Of a DNA stretch of 21,373 nucleotides, positions 1 through 7,455 are shown piece by piece. Source of the DNA: CAZAIO01 sp964485235 (lineage in GTDB: Bacteria; Chloroflexota; Dehalococcoidia; GIF9; UBA5629); contig CAZAIO010000039.1 in assembly GCA_964485235.1 (NCBI GenBank), positions 1-21,373 of the forward strand, read 5' to 3'. A program made the translations under genes and the position numbers. How positions within the stretch are numbered: the first letter of the stretch is position 1; every line of letters starts with the position of its first letter. The notes below the pieces were generated by a model. It searched no databases. It was not told the origin of the DNA and was given only the letters and a program-made list of their open reading frames with translations.

Positions 1-547
1 ACTCTCCGGCTGGTGTGGTAGTGACCGATAGCTCCGGCTCTACTCCGGCATCCCTGACGCCATCTCCATCGGTATCGAACCAGACCCACCCGGTCGTGCT
101 CGGGGAAAAGCCTCCGCCGGTAACGGTTATGACCGTGTCCGTACTCCCGCTATCGGGATCAATAATCATGCCGGCACCAATCAGAGTATACGTAGTAGTT
201 GCATATACCGTGCTCCCGATAAAAGCACGTATCTTTACAGGATATTCGTCCGGTATAACTTCGGGTGCAGTTAAAACGGCACCTGACGGTATATCACCGG
301 ACGATGTAATTGTTATACGTAACGAAGGTTCTCCGGTATCTTTTACATTGTCTTTATCGATATCGAACCAGAGCCATACACTGGCGCCGGGAGTATAACC
401 GCTACCGCTGGCAGTGATCACCGTACCGGCCGGGCCCGTATCGGGAGTTAGTATAAGCGTTGGATCAGCCTTTACCGGCGTTGCCAGGGACAAATATACC
501 CCGAGCAGGAAAAACAACGTGAGCACACGGACAAGTCTGTTTTTCAC
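1..547 (-). CDS. Secreted protein with TIG-like repeats and Asp-rich loops (5' part)
   Basis: Start is GTG at 547, with GGAGG six bases upstream; the frame stays open to the left window edge, so the C-terminus is missing (182 codons visible). Residues 1-27 form a signal peptide: VKNRLVRV, a hydrophobic core, and a likely cleavage site VKA|DP. The mature part holds repeats of about 90 residues: the first begins LTPDTGPAGTVITASGSGY and the second begins DPDSGSTDTVITVTGGGF, the pattern of IPT/TIG immunoglobulin-like domains. Each repeat carries a W-x-W/F-F-D segment followed by an acidic loop (DIDKDNVKD and DTDGDGVRD) like calcium-binding EF-hand or dockerin loops. Such proteins are exported surface or adhesion modules, but ligand and anchoring cannot be told because the C-terminus is outside. 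Its GTG overlaps the stop of a 63-aa leader frame (GTGA), and a duplicated RNA element lies upstream, so expression is probably controlled post-transcriptionally. Confidence 0.85.
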   Translation of the reverse strand, partial: MKNRLVRVLTLFFLLGVYLSLATPVKADPTLILTPDTGPAGTVITASGSGYTPGASVWLWFDIDKDNVKDTGEPSLRITITSSGDIPSGAVLTAPEVIPDEYPVKIRAFIGSTVYATTTYTLIGAGMIIDPDSGSTDTVITVTGGGFSPSTTGWVWFDTDGDGVRDAGVEPELSVTTTPAGE

Positions 548-735
548 AGAGTGCCTCCGCGTATATACGAAATGCGTGAAGAGAACTTGCCTTTACAAGA
601 AGAACAGTGATTATAATGTGAGATTGTATATGAGGGGCAGATACGATATGAAAATTCGTCTAAGCCAGCCACGTTCAAGCGATTATTCGTCCTGTCAGAA
701 GCGAGAATAATAAAACCATGCCTCTGATACTCCAT
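544..735 (-). CDS. 63-aa leader reading frame coupled to the secreted TIG protein
   Basis: ATG at 735 has a good SD (AAAGGAG, seven bases upstream) provided by the 3' end of the proximal RNA element. The frame begins MEYQRHGFIILASD and runs 63 codons. Its TGA (546-544) overlaps the GTG start of the TIG-repeat gene as GTGA, the classic arrangement for translational coupling. The product has one C-x2-C pair (HCSSCKGK, residues 43-50) and no signal peptide, and I recognise no family. The composition looks only partly protein-like, so it may be a translated leader whose passage matters more than its peptide. Confidence 0.4.
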   Translation of the reverse strand: MEYQRHGFIILASDRTNNRLNVAGLDEFSYRICPSYTISHYNHCSSCKGKFSSRISYIRGGTL

Positions 736-835
736 CGTCCCTCTCCTTTCCAATAACAGAAGGTGATATCGTTTCCGGTATCGCCCCCACATCTACCATC
801 CATTGGTTACACTCCAGGATAGATGGCTTGAAGAG
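736..835 (-). ncRNA. Structured leader element, proximal copy (B)
   Basis: This stretch aligns without a gap to 1041-1141, about 79 of 98 positions identical (counted by eye). Best conserved on the minus strand are TCTTCRAGCCANCTATCCT at the 5' end, GTAACCAATGGAT, GGCGATAC, GGAAAC, TATCACCT and TTGGAAAGGAG. A stem CTATCC/GGATGG closes the first block, and pyrimidines (CCTTC) before the SD can pair imperfectly with GGAGA. ATG follows at 735. A TAATAT -10-like box just upstream (850-845) would start transcription about where the element begins. The layout suggests a cis-acting leader, such as a translational riboswitch or protein-binding site. I do not recognise hallmark motifs of known riboswitches. 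Confidence 0.5.
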
Positions 836-932
836 ACCAACATATTACCCAATACACTGTTAACCGTTTAATCCCGTGATGTGATAACCGTCGTAAATAA
901 CAAAATATGCCCTGTTAGAACGGATGCACAGC

Positions 933-1040
933 TCAACAGGCGACGCAGTATGCAGAGGCCAATAGCAGGTATGAAGAATTCAGGCATAAAAAAAAGCGTC
1001 TGAAAAATATTACAGACGGCTTTACATGAACAAGTTTCAT
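933..1040 (-). CDS. 35-aa leader peptide running through the terminator
   Basis: ATG at 1040 has a strong SD (AAAGGAGG, seven-base spacing). The frame starts MKLVHVKPSVIFFRR, reads through both arms and the T-tract of the terminator at 1021-988, and ends at TGA 935-933. A ribosome initiating or elongating here would block the hairpin, so this looks like a control peptide and not a functional protein. It is hydrophobic and basic, without a recognised domain. Confidence 0.35.
   Translation of the reverse strand: MKLVHVKPSVIFFRRFFLCLNSSYLLLASAYCVAC
988..1021 (-). terminator. Intrinsic terminator inside the duplicated leader
   Basis: On the minus strand the arms CGTCTG (1018-1013) and CAGACG (1002-997) form a perfect 6-bp stem, extendable by GC and AT pairs past one bulge. 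The loop is TAATATTTTT, and eight T residues (995-988) follow. It lies 17 nt after the ATG of copy A and upstream of copy B. Confidence 0.75.
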
Positions 1041-1141
1041 CTATCGCCCTCCTTTCCAAACACGGGAGGTGATACCGTTTCCAGTATCGCCCTAACGTCC
1101 ACTATCCATTGGTTACCCTTTAGGATAGCTGGCTCGAAGAA
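1041..1141 (-). ncRNA. Structured leader element, distal copy (A)
   Basis: Second copy of the element at 736-835. On the minus strand it folds by eye into a CTATCC/GGATAG stem whose loop contains GG-GTAA-CC (a GNRA-type tetraloop), a GATAC/GTATC hairpin with a GGAAAC-containing loop, and CCTCC (1069-1065) that pairs perfectly with the SD GGAGG (1052-1048). The last pairing would hide the ribosome site of the ATG at 1040; a competing GGG/CCC pairing around the GATAC hairpin could release it. A consensus-like promoter lies 34 bases upstream and an intrinsic terminator follows at 1021-988, so both a translational and a transcriptional output are possible. Confidence 0.55.
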
Positions 1142-1174
1142 CTTGAGTTTATGTAAAACTTTAGTACCAGGACG

Positions 1175-1204
1175 ATTGTACTATAACGTATTAATGACTG
1201 TCAA
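1175..1204 (-). promoter_or_regulatory. Sigma70-type promoter of the duplicated leader
   Basis: TTGACA at 1204-1199 and TACAAT at 1180-1175 on the minus strand, 18-bp spacing. Transcription would start near 1168, about 27 nt before element A. This fixes the orientation of the structured elements as minus. Confidence 0.65.
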
Positions 1205-1294
1205 TACTATTGAATCGATACAAATAAAACAATAATGAAATGACAATATTAGAAGAACAATTATCTATGTACGTATGGAACCTACTCTATCGCC

Positions 1295-1316
1295 CTGAAA
1301 AATACGGCATTTTCAG
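1295..1316 (-). other. Perfect 7-bp stem-loop after purQ
   Basis: CTGAAAA and TTTTCAG arms with an 8-nt loop, about 48 nt past the purQ stop. No T-tract follows on the minus strand, so it is at most a weak terminator or an mRNA 3'-end-stabilising hairpin. Confidence 0.3.
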
Positions 1317-1363
1317 ATCAGCCGTTGATAATCATGCACGGTTGGTTTTTTCTCGAAAGGGAT

Positions 1364-2140
1364 CTATTTGAAATAACTGATTGCGTTCTTGAATATTTGC
1401 AGACCGAGCCCTTCTTCGGGGAGCTGCTCCCTTGTCCAGCGGGGATGGTTCGTCCTGAAAAGACAGGCTTCAGGATGAGGCATAAGGCCGAAAATCCTGC
1501 CGGTCTCATCGCAAATACCGGCAATGGCATCCACCGACCCATTCGGGTTCCAGGGATAACCGGCATAAATATCGCCCTCCGCGTCGCAATATTTCAGCAC
1601 TATCTGTTTGTTTTGATAAAGCCCGCGAAGCGTATTTTCGTCCTTCGGAATGAATTTTCCCTCACCGTGTCTCACTGGCAGGTATAATCTCTCTATACCT
1701 TTTGTAAATATACAGGTGGAATCGAGCACGGTAAGATAGACCCATCTGTCCTCGAACCTCCCTGAATCGTTAAATGTCACCGTGGTGAGCTGGGTACTGT
1801 AATCACCGTTCAGGCCGGGCAAAATGCCCATTTTAACCATAGTCTGAAAACCGTTGCATATACCGATCACCAGTTTGTCATTACTAACAAACTCCTGCAG
1901 TTGCTCTTCAAGATTGTATTTGAACTTGTTGGCGAACACCTTGCCCGCGCCTATATCGTCGGCAAAAGAAAAGCCTCCGGGCAGGGCAAGTATCTGATAC
2001 TCCGCAAGACGGTGGTCCCCGTTTATCAGTTCGTTTATATGCACCCGCACGGCAACTGCACCGGCACGTTCGAACGCATATTGAGTCTCATAATCGCAGT
2101 TGATTCCGTACCCGTAGAGTACGAGCGCCTTCGGTCTCAT
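1364..2140 (-). CDS. purQ: Phosphoribosylformylglycinamidine synthase, glutaminase subunit PurQ
   Basis: This class I glutamine amidotransferase releases ammonia from glutamine for PurL in the fourth step of de novo purine synthesis (FGAR to FGAM), in the cytosol. The 258-aa product shows the family signature: PGGFSFADD (54-62), the nucleophile in GICNGFQ (Cys95), and the His-Glu pair in MPHPEA (His222, Glu224). The start at 2140 is chosen because it overlaps the purL stop as TAATG and has AGGAG six bases upstream; an in-frame ATG at 2167 lies inside purL and lacks these signals. The long form with an insertion around 115-135 is typical of PurQ proteins that work with PurS-PurL fusions. It is last in a two-gene unit with purL and translationally coupled to it. 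Confidence 0.95.
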   Translation of the reverse strand: MRPKALVLYGYGINCDYETQYAFERAGAVAVRVHINELINGDHRLAEYQILALPGGFSFADDIGAGKVFANKFKYNLEEQLQEFVSNDKLVIGICNGFQTMVKMGILPGLNGDYSTQLTTVTFNDSGRFEDRWVYLTVLDSTCIFTKGIERLYLPVRHGEGKFIPKDENTLRGLYQNKQIVLKYCDAEGDIYAGYPWNPNGSVDAIAGICDETGRIFGLMPHPEACLFRTNHPRWTREQLPEEGLGLQIFKNAISYFK

Positions 2141-5130
2141 TAAAAACTCCTGAACGTGGATTTCCACGCCTCTTTCAGAGCATCGATCGTGTCTTTTATA
2201 ATAACGGTCCCGTTCGTTCCGGTTACTTTGAATCCGTTATTGTCTGTCACTTTTCCGATTAAACCGCAGCCGGCAGGTTGCAGTAATTGTTCAAAACGCT
2301 CCTTGTGCTGAGGCGACACTGTCACCACAAATCTTCCTGCCGATTCGGAATAGAGCAACGTATCATCATCCGTCACATTCTGTGCGGGTACCTTCCTCAA
2401 ATCGACATCCAGGCCGAAACCTCCGGCGAATGCCGTTTGAGCGAGCGCAACGCCGAGGCCTCCTTTATAACATCCGTGAACCGACCGCACCAGTCCCTCA
2501 CTTACCGCACCGGCAAGCGCCCTGTAGAGCGGCAGGACCGTATTCACATCGACTACGGGCACATTCAAGCCCGTCTCATTGTGCATCTCGTAGTATTCCG
2601 AGCCTCCCATTTCGTCACGCGTCATACCAAGCACATATATCAGGTCACCGGGGTTCTTCACATCCGCGGTGACGCACTTCTCGACATCGTCGATTTTTGC
2701 AACCGCCACGAACTGGAGCGTGGACAGTGCTGATACGCGATGTTCTTTACCATCCGAGTCCATGATCGTCCCGTCCATCGACATAGAGTCTTTCCCGGAA
2801 ATACACGGGGCTTTAAATGCGCTCGTGTACTCGTATAATGCTTTATTCGCCCGCACAAGCTGCGCCATCTTATATCGCGCATCCGGATTACTGTCCGCGG
2901 GAAGCGGGCTGGGCCAACAAAAATTATCATTCAGTGCGATATAGTCCGGCCTGCCGCCGACCGCAATGACTTTTCGTATCGCTTCATCGATAGCACATGC
3001 CGTCATGTGATATGCGTCGATCTGACCGTACTTCGGATTGATACCGGCGGCGATGGCAATGCCTTCTTTAGAACCCAGTACCGGGCAAAGCACCACCGCA
3101 TCGTTGTACACGTCGCTCTCTTTTCCGATCAGTGGTTTTACCGTACTTGTCCCCTGTACTTCATGGTCGTATTGCCTGACGATATATTCTTTACTGCAAA
3201 TATTCACACGGGCTAACATCTCTTTAAGGAACCCGCCGTGGTCGGTTATCTTTGTAAGTGCAGGCTCATGAAGCCCTCTCCGCTCCGGTGCTATCCACTC
3301 GGCTTCGAGCTCCATCTGCGGCACGCCTTGATGCACGAATTCCATATCCAGATACGCTACGGTCTTTCCATCATACAACGCGTGAAACTTTCCGGTACCG
3401 GTAAACTTTCCCAGTACGCTCATTTCAACGTCATGTTTTTTTCCGAGTTCCATAAGACGGTCCAGCATGTCAGGATGTACCGCGATCGTCATTCTCTCCT
3501 GCGATTCAGAGACCAATATCTGCCAGGGATCGAGCCCGCCGTATTTAAGGGGTACCCTGTCCAGGTGCAGCTCGAACCCGTTGCTGAACTGTCCCATTTC
3601 ACCGACTGACGAAGAAAGCCCCCCGGCGCCGTTATCGGTAATGCATTTATACAGGCCGAGGTCCCGCGCTTCGAGCAAGCAGTCGTGCATCTTCTTCTGG
3701 GTAAACGGATCGCCGATCTGGACATGGCTGGCGGTTATCCAGCCGCCCGCTTCCATGGACGACTCGGTCGCGCCGTGAATGCCGTCGATGCCCACTCTGC
3801 CCCCGCACATCACGATGAGGTCGCCCGGGTCGGCATGTTTTTCATAGCCCGGCTTGCCGTTCACCTCGGACGGGATCAGCCCGGCAGCTGTAACGTATAT
3901 AGCCGGTTTGCCCATATAACCATCATCAAAAAAGGTGATCCCGTAGGGCGTCGGCACGCCGTGTTTATTGCCGCCGTGCTCCACACCGGTACGCACGCCT
4001 TCAAGAAGCCGCCTCGGATGTAATTTCGGCCTGAGCGTACCGTTATAGAACGGGTTACCCGTACAGAAACCGTAGGTGCCGAATATCAACCGGCATCCCT
4101 GTCCGGTGCCCATGGGGTCACGGTACACGCCGACTATGCCGGTAATCGCACCGCCGTAAGGCTCCTCGTTGGAAGGGCTGTTATGCGTCTCGCACTTTAC
4201 GGCGAGCAGCCATTCATCATTGAATCGTATCACCCCCGAGTTGTCCCACAGTGTCGATGCGACCCAGTCAAGCTCTTCCTGTAACTTTTTCGTAGACTTT
4301 TTAATGTAAGTATCGAAGAGGCTGTTTATCAACTCTTCGCCGTGTTCATCTTTGTATCGTATTTTAGCGTTGAAAATCTTATGCTTGCAGTGCTCGGACC
4401 ATGATTGCCCTATTACCTCAAGTTCGACATCAGTGGCAAGCCCGTCCAGTCCCGTTTCATGCCGTCCGGCTATTACATCCGGCTTCGATAAATAGTCTTT
4501 TATTATCCTCATCTCGATGAGGTTCAGGGCGAGCTTTCTCTCCCTGCTCAGATTTAAAAGGCCTTCATCGGAAATGTTTAAATCAATAGTACGCACCGAT
4601 GGCGTATGAGGGATATTAACTCTCGGAATGGGTATTTGAAGCCCGCTATTAATGAAGGATGCAGAATCGGCGATAAACCATTGTTGTATCAGTTCATTTG
4701 CCAGCAGGTTTTTACCTATGTTATCGAGGTCTGCCTTCGTGAGCTTTTTCCCCTTCACAAGGTACTGCTTCGATGTGTAGACCGCTTCATCCGGCCCGAA
4801 CTTCTCCTTGAGCATATCTTGGATAGCGGTCATGGAGGTGCGTCCCACGTTATCGGTGACGCCGGGTTTCAGCCCTACCTCAATAAGCCAGTCGAAGTCT
4901 CCGGCAATGGGGCTGTCACAGGAAAATATCTGCGTGACGGGATCGGCGAAAAGCTCTCTGCCGAGGAAATCGAGCTGTTTTCTATCCAGCTCTTTATCGA
5001 TGGTATAGACATCTACGGTGTGTACGGAATCAACGTGCAGGTCCAGATATTCGATAATCCTTTTCTTTACGCTCTCGCCAAGCGCGTCGGTGATCCCGTC
5101 TCTGAATATAACTTCAATACGGTGTGGCAT
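2140..5130 (-). CDS. purL: PurS-PurS-PurL fusion, phosphoribosylformylglycinamidine synthase
   Basis: ATP-dependent amidation of FGAR, using ammonia from PurQ. The 996-aa product begins with two PurS-like repeats, HRIEVIFRDGITDALGES (3-20) and WLIEVGLKPGVTDNVGR (81-97), so PurS is duplicated and fused instead of encoded separately. Then come the PurL linker with GQSWSEHCKHK (catalytic His247) and two AIRS-type ATP domains: ETHNSPS (314-320), DNGAGG and GKDS. The ETHNSPS form (Ser for the usual His) is, as far as I know, normal for this long PurL group. I chose ATG 5130 (MPHRIEV) over ATG 5205: a GAGGA lies just upstream, the PurS fold starts there, and a likely -10 box overlaps the upstream ATG. 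Its stop overlaps purQ. Confidence 0.93.
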   Translation of the reverse strand: MPHRIEVIFRDGITDALGESVKKRIIEYLDLHVDSVHTVDVYTIDKELDRKQLDFLGRELFADPVTQIFSCDSPIAGDFDWLIEVGLKPGVTDNVGRTSMTAIQDMLKEKFGPDEAVYTSKQYLVKGKKLTKADLDNIGKNLLANELIQQWFIADSASFINSGLQIPIPRVNIPHTPSVRTIDLNISDEGLLNLSRERKLALNLIEMRIIKDYLSKPDVIAGRHETGLDGLATDVELEVIGQSWSEHCKHKIFNAKIRYKDEHGEELINSLFDTYIKKSTKKLQEELDWVASTLWDNSGVIRFNDEWLLAVKCETHNSPSNEEPYGGAITGIVGVYRDPMGTGQGCRLIFGTYGFCTGNPFYNGTLRPKLHPRRLLEGVRTGVEHGGNKHGVPTPYGITFFDDGYMGKPAIYVTAAGLIPSEVNGKPGYEKHADPGDLIVMCGGRVGIDGIHGATESSMEAGGWITASHVQIGDPFTQKKMHDCLLEARDLGLYKCITDNGAGGLSSSVGEMGQFSNGFELHLDRVPLKYGGLDPWQILVSESQERMTIAVHPDMLDRLMELGKKHDVEMSVLGKFTGTGKFHALYDGKTVAYLDMEFVHQGVPQMELEAEWIAPERRGLHEPALTKITDHGGFLKEMLARVNICSKEYIVRQYDHEVQGTSTVKPLIGKESDVYNDAVVLCPVLGSKEGIAIAAGINPKYGQIDAYHMTACAIDEAIRKVIAVGGRPDYIALNDNFCWPSPLPADSNPDARYKMAQLVRANKALYEYTSAFKAPCISGKDSMSMDGTIMDSDGKEHRVSALSTLQFVAVAKIDDVEKCVTADVKNPGDLIYVLGMTRDEMGGSEYYEMHNETGLNVPVVDVNTVLPLYRALAGAVSEGLVRSVHGCYKGGLGVALAQTAFAGGFGLDVDLRKVPAQNVTDDDTLLYSESAGRFVVTVSPQHKERFEQLLQPAGCGLIGKVTDNNGFKVTGTNGTVIIKDTIDALKEAWKSTFRSF

Positions 5131-5203
5131 TGTTCCTCGAACGGTGATTTTTCCTTTCCGGTCTGTCGATGTAGCCCCGGAGCAAGCTTCTTGAATATCA
5201 TCC

Positions 5204-5232
5204 ATTTTACGCTGTCACGAACGTGAGGACAA
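5204..5232 (-). promoter_or_regulatory. Candidate purL promoter with dyad in the spacer
   Basis: TTGTCC (5232-5227) and TAAAAT (5209-5204) on the minus strand, 17-bp spacing. A perfect dyad TCACG-AA-CGTGA (5215-5226) fills the spacer and could be an operator. Transcription from here would begin near 5197, which leaves the ATG at 5205 untranscribed. Confidence 0.4.
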
Positions 5233-5296
5233 GTGAAAGTTACGATATTCGGCTAAAATTCCCTGAGAAAAATGACTGCCTGAAAAAATCCTGTAT

Positions 5297-6793
5297 TCAG
5301 ACGGTGAAACGTTTTTTATCGTCACGGCAGATGAGCTGTACCGCATGTCGGCCGGAGTAAAGCGACGGCACCACACCTCCTCCCGGCATTACCCATTGTC
5401 CCGCCATGAAAAATCCGGTCAGGCCGGGCAGCGTCCGGCCTATCCGTTCCATCATGGTGTCCGACTTCATCAACCAGCCTTCATATGAACCTCTACGGTT
5501 CAGGGTATACCTCCATGTCGTACAGGGAGTTGCCACATCGGTCACCTCCACCTGTGATGCGATGCCCGGATAATGCTTTTGCAGCCTTTCCAGCACCTCA
5601 GCCGCAACCCTGGACTTCTCTTTTTTGTATGATGCCTTATCATCGGTGTACAGGCTGTACCAGTAGTCCCAATCGGAATCGAACATGGCCTGTACCACGG
5701 TCTTGCCCTGCGGTGCAAACCGGTCGCTGTAATTAAAGATACGTATCGTCAGCATTTCCACCGGCCGGTTTCCCACAGTAAACGGGTGTTCCAGCATGAT
5801 TATAGAAGCCGACGGCTCGTCGTTGAATTCCCGTTTAACTCCGTAGCTAATCATCACGACAGGTTGAAAAAGCCGCCATTCATGGTACATTTTCTGTATT
5901 TTCTCATCGATGTATCGCCCACCGAGCATCTCGAAAATGGTGCTGTACCCGTCGGCTGCCGAGACGATAAAGTCCGCCGCATGCATGGTACCGTCCTCAA
6001 GGCGTATTCCCGTCGCCCGATCATTTTCCACCGTTATTTCACGTACCGTAGACCCGTAGCTGATATCGCCGCCAAGTTCCCGGTAACGCGACTCCATCGC
6101 TCCGACGAGGTCGCTGCATCCGCCGGTCAGCACTCCCATCTGTCCTTTAGCAAGTAACGCTATGAGCATTATTATGAACCAGGCGGGTACGGAAGGTATA
6201 AACAAATTCCGGAAAAAATCGGTGAGCACGGGCTCACGGATATCCCGTACATATTCATCTATAGAACGTGCGTAACGGCCGCTGAAATACCTGAGTATGC
6301 AGCGCATAGTCCACATGAGTTTCAAGCCGTCCAGCGGCGTGGTCAACTCGGGAGGTTTTTCCATCCCGAACTCACTGCTGTTGCCGCGCTGAAAAGCACG
6401 CACGTCTTTTATAAACCGTTCGATAAACGGCGAGTCACCGGGCGACACTTTTTTCAGGTCGGCGGCAAGCCGGTCCAGGTCGCGAGTCACATCAATACGT
6501 TTCCCGGTAAGTTCATCGATATAGCGGCCGTACTCATGCATCTGTTTTACCGGAACACCCTCCGTAATACCGGTCTCCCGGAAAAAGCTGTGGAGCGACG
6601 AACCCGGCTCGAATCCGGTGAGGAAATGAATGCCGCCGTCGATGAGATAGTCCTTACGCTGCCACGCCGTTGCAACGCCTCCCGCTTTAATGTGATGCTC
6701 GAAAATGATGGTATCGTACCCGTTTATCTGCGCATAGCAGCCTGCCGACAGCCCGGCGAGTCCGGCTCCGATAATAATCACTTTTTTTCTCAT
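5297..6793 (-). CDS. CrtI-like FAD-dependent oxidoreductase (phytoene desaturase/retinol saturase superfamily)
   Basis: The 498-aa product has an N-terminal Rossmann FAD-binding motif (IIGAGLAGLSAG, 7-18) followed by the FEHHIKAGGVATAW segment, and near the C-terminus the family's second FAD contact, AGQWVMPGGGVVPSLYSG. This is the COG1233 group, which includes phytoene desaturases, carotenoid isomerases and retinol saturases. No carotenoid gene lies in the window, so the substrate is unknown; an isoprenoid or polyunsaturated lipid is a reasonable guess. A hydrophobic stretch near residues 200-220 (FIIMLIALLAKG) suggests membrane contact. GAAGGA stands nine bases before the ATG. The gene begins 13 bp after the stop of the lipoprotein gene, so the two are probably co-transcribed. 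Confidence 0.82.
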   Translation of the reverse strand: MRKKVIIIGAGLAGLSAGCYAQINGYDTIIFEHHIKAGGVATAWQRKDYLIDGGIHFLTGFEPGSSLHSFFRETGITEGVPVKQMHEYGRYIDELTGKRIDVTRDLDRLAADLKKVSPGDSPFIERFIKDVRAFQRGNSSEFGMEKPPELTTPLDGLKLMWTMRCILRYFSGRYARSIDEYVRDIREPVLTDFFRNLFIPSVPAWFIIMLIALLAKGQMGVLTGGCSDLVGAMESRYRELGGDISYGSTVREITVENDRATGIRLEDGTMHAADFIVSAADGYSTIFEMLGGRYIDEKIQKMYHEWRLFQPVVMISYGVKREFNDEPSASIIMLEHPFTVGNRPVEMLTIRIFNYSDRFAPQGKTVVQAMFDSDWDYWYSLYTDDKASYKKEKSRVAAEVLERLQKHYPGIASQVEVTDVATPCTTWRYTLNRRGSYEGWLMKSDTMMERIGRTLPGLTGFFMAGQWVMPGGGVVPSLYSGRHAVQLICRDDKKRFTV

Positions 6794-6806
6794 GCTCTAT
6801 TTTCCT

Positions 6807-7340
6807 TCATTGCTTCAGTTTTCCCGCAAGCTCCAGCGATTTAAAGATCTTCTTATTATTCCGGGGGTCTTTTCCTGTAAAAAAACTGGGGTCGGGATAA
6901 CCGAGTGATATCTGGATCACGGGTGTTCCCGTGAGTGAAGGAAGCATGATCACCACACCATCATAGCTGAGTGACGACCACATAACCCAGAATGCGCCGA
7001 GATATACCGGTTTTCCATCAAGGCACACCGCAAAATACCTGCCGTTTACCGGTACGCCCATTTGCAAAAGGCGATCGTATGCGGACGAGGTCAACTCTAT
7101 CTCATGTGTCTCTTTGTTATAGCTCACTATATCATCGACCGTGATTACCGGCATAGCCTCGAGCGGGACCGAGTCGATATCCATTTTCGCGAGCTTTGCA
7201 GTATCCGCAGACCGGTCTACAAGATAAATAGCGAACCCGCCTACCCGCTGTACGTGAACGTCATGCCTTTCACACCCTGTAAGCGTAAAAATCAGTACTG
7301 CGATAACTATTCCTGCAAACCTGAACCGTTTGTTAATCAT
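6807..7340 (-). CDS. Conserved lipoprotein of unknown function
   Basis: A 177-aa product with a lipoprotein signal: KRFRF, hydrophobic core, and lipobox LTGC with the lipidated Cys at residue 23, so it should be anchored on the outer face of the cytoplasmic membrane. The mature part contains VITVDDIVSYNKETHEIEL and RYFAVCLDGKPVYLGAFWV. I have the impression of similar small exported proteins in anaerobic bacteria but can name no characterised family. It has its own promoter (TTGACA/TACTAT) and leads a probable two-gene unit with the CrtI-like oxidoreductase, which suggests a shared membrane-side role. The SD is poor (AAGG about ten bases upstream). Confidence 0.8.
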   Translation of the reverse strand: MINKRFRFAGIVIAVLIFTLTGCERHDVHVQRVGGFAIYLVDRSADTAKLAKMDIDSVPLEAMPVITVDDIVSYNKETHEIELTSSAYDRLLQMGVPVNGRYFAVCLDGKPVYLGAFWVMWSSLSYDGVVIMLPSLTGTPVIQISLGYPDPSFFTGKDPRNNKKIFKSLELAGKLKQ

Positions 7341-7366
7341 GGTTGTATCTTGCCTTTATCAACCAT

Positions 7367-7396
7367 ATAGTAGAAAGCGCCCCCTCTTTTTGTCAA
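7367..7396 (-). promoter_or_regulatory. Promoter of the lipoprotein-oxidoreductase unit
   Basis: TTGACA (7396-7391) and TACTAT (7372-7367) on the minus strand with an 18-bp spacer. The predicted start near 7360 leaves about 20 nt of leader. Confidence 0.6.
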
Positions 7397-7455
7397 GCAC
7401 TGTAATTTAACCTCTTTTCTCATAAAATTAGTTATTCAGGTAAACTCATTGGTCC

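Noticed and set aside
15..398. Open plus-strand frame of 127 codons
   Set aside because: Antisense to the TIG-repeat gene, which has a signal peptide, SD and domain pattern; the plus frame has none.
868..1059. Minus-strand 63-codon frame within the leader
   Set aside because: Opens at a non-ATG codon inside the SD of copy A and overlaps the terminator; no support beyond openness.
1041..1141. Cyclic-di-GMP-I riboswitch
   Set aside because: GGGTAACCAATGG looks like the end of that class, but the GCAAACC, GACGCAAAGCC and tetraloop-receptor parts are missing and the order is wrong.
4171..4191. Defect in PurL because ETHNSPS replaces ETHNHPS
   Set aside because: From memory, the Ser form is usual in the long PurS-fused PurL group, and the other catalytic motifs are intact.
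5131..5205. N-terminal extension of PurL from ATG 5205
   Set aside because: No SD, sequence unlike protein, and a plausible -10 box covers this ATG.
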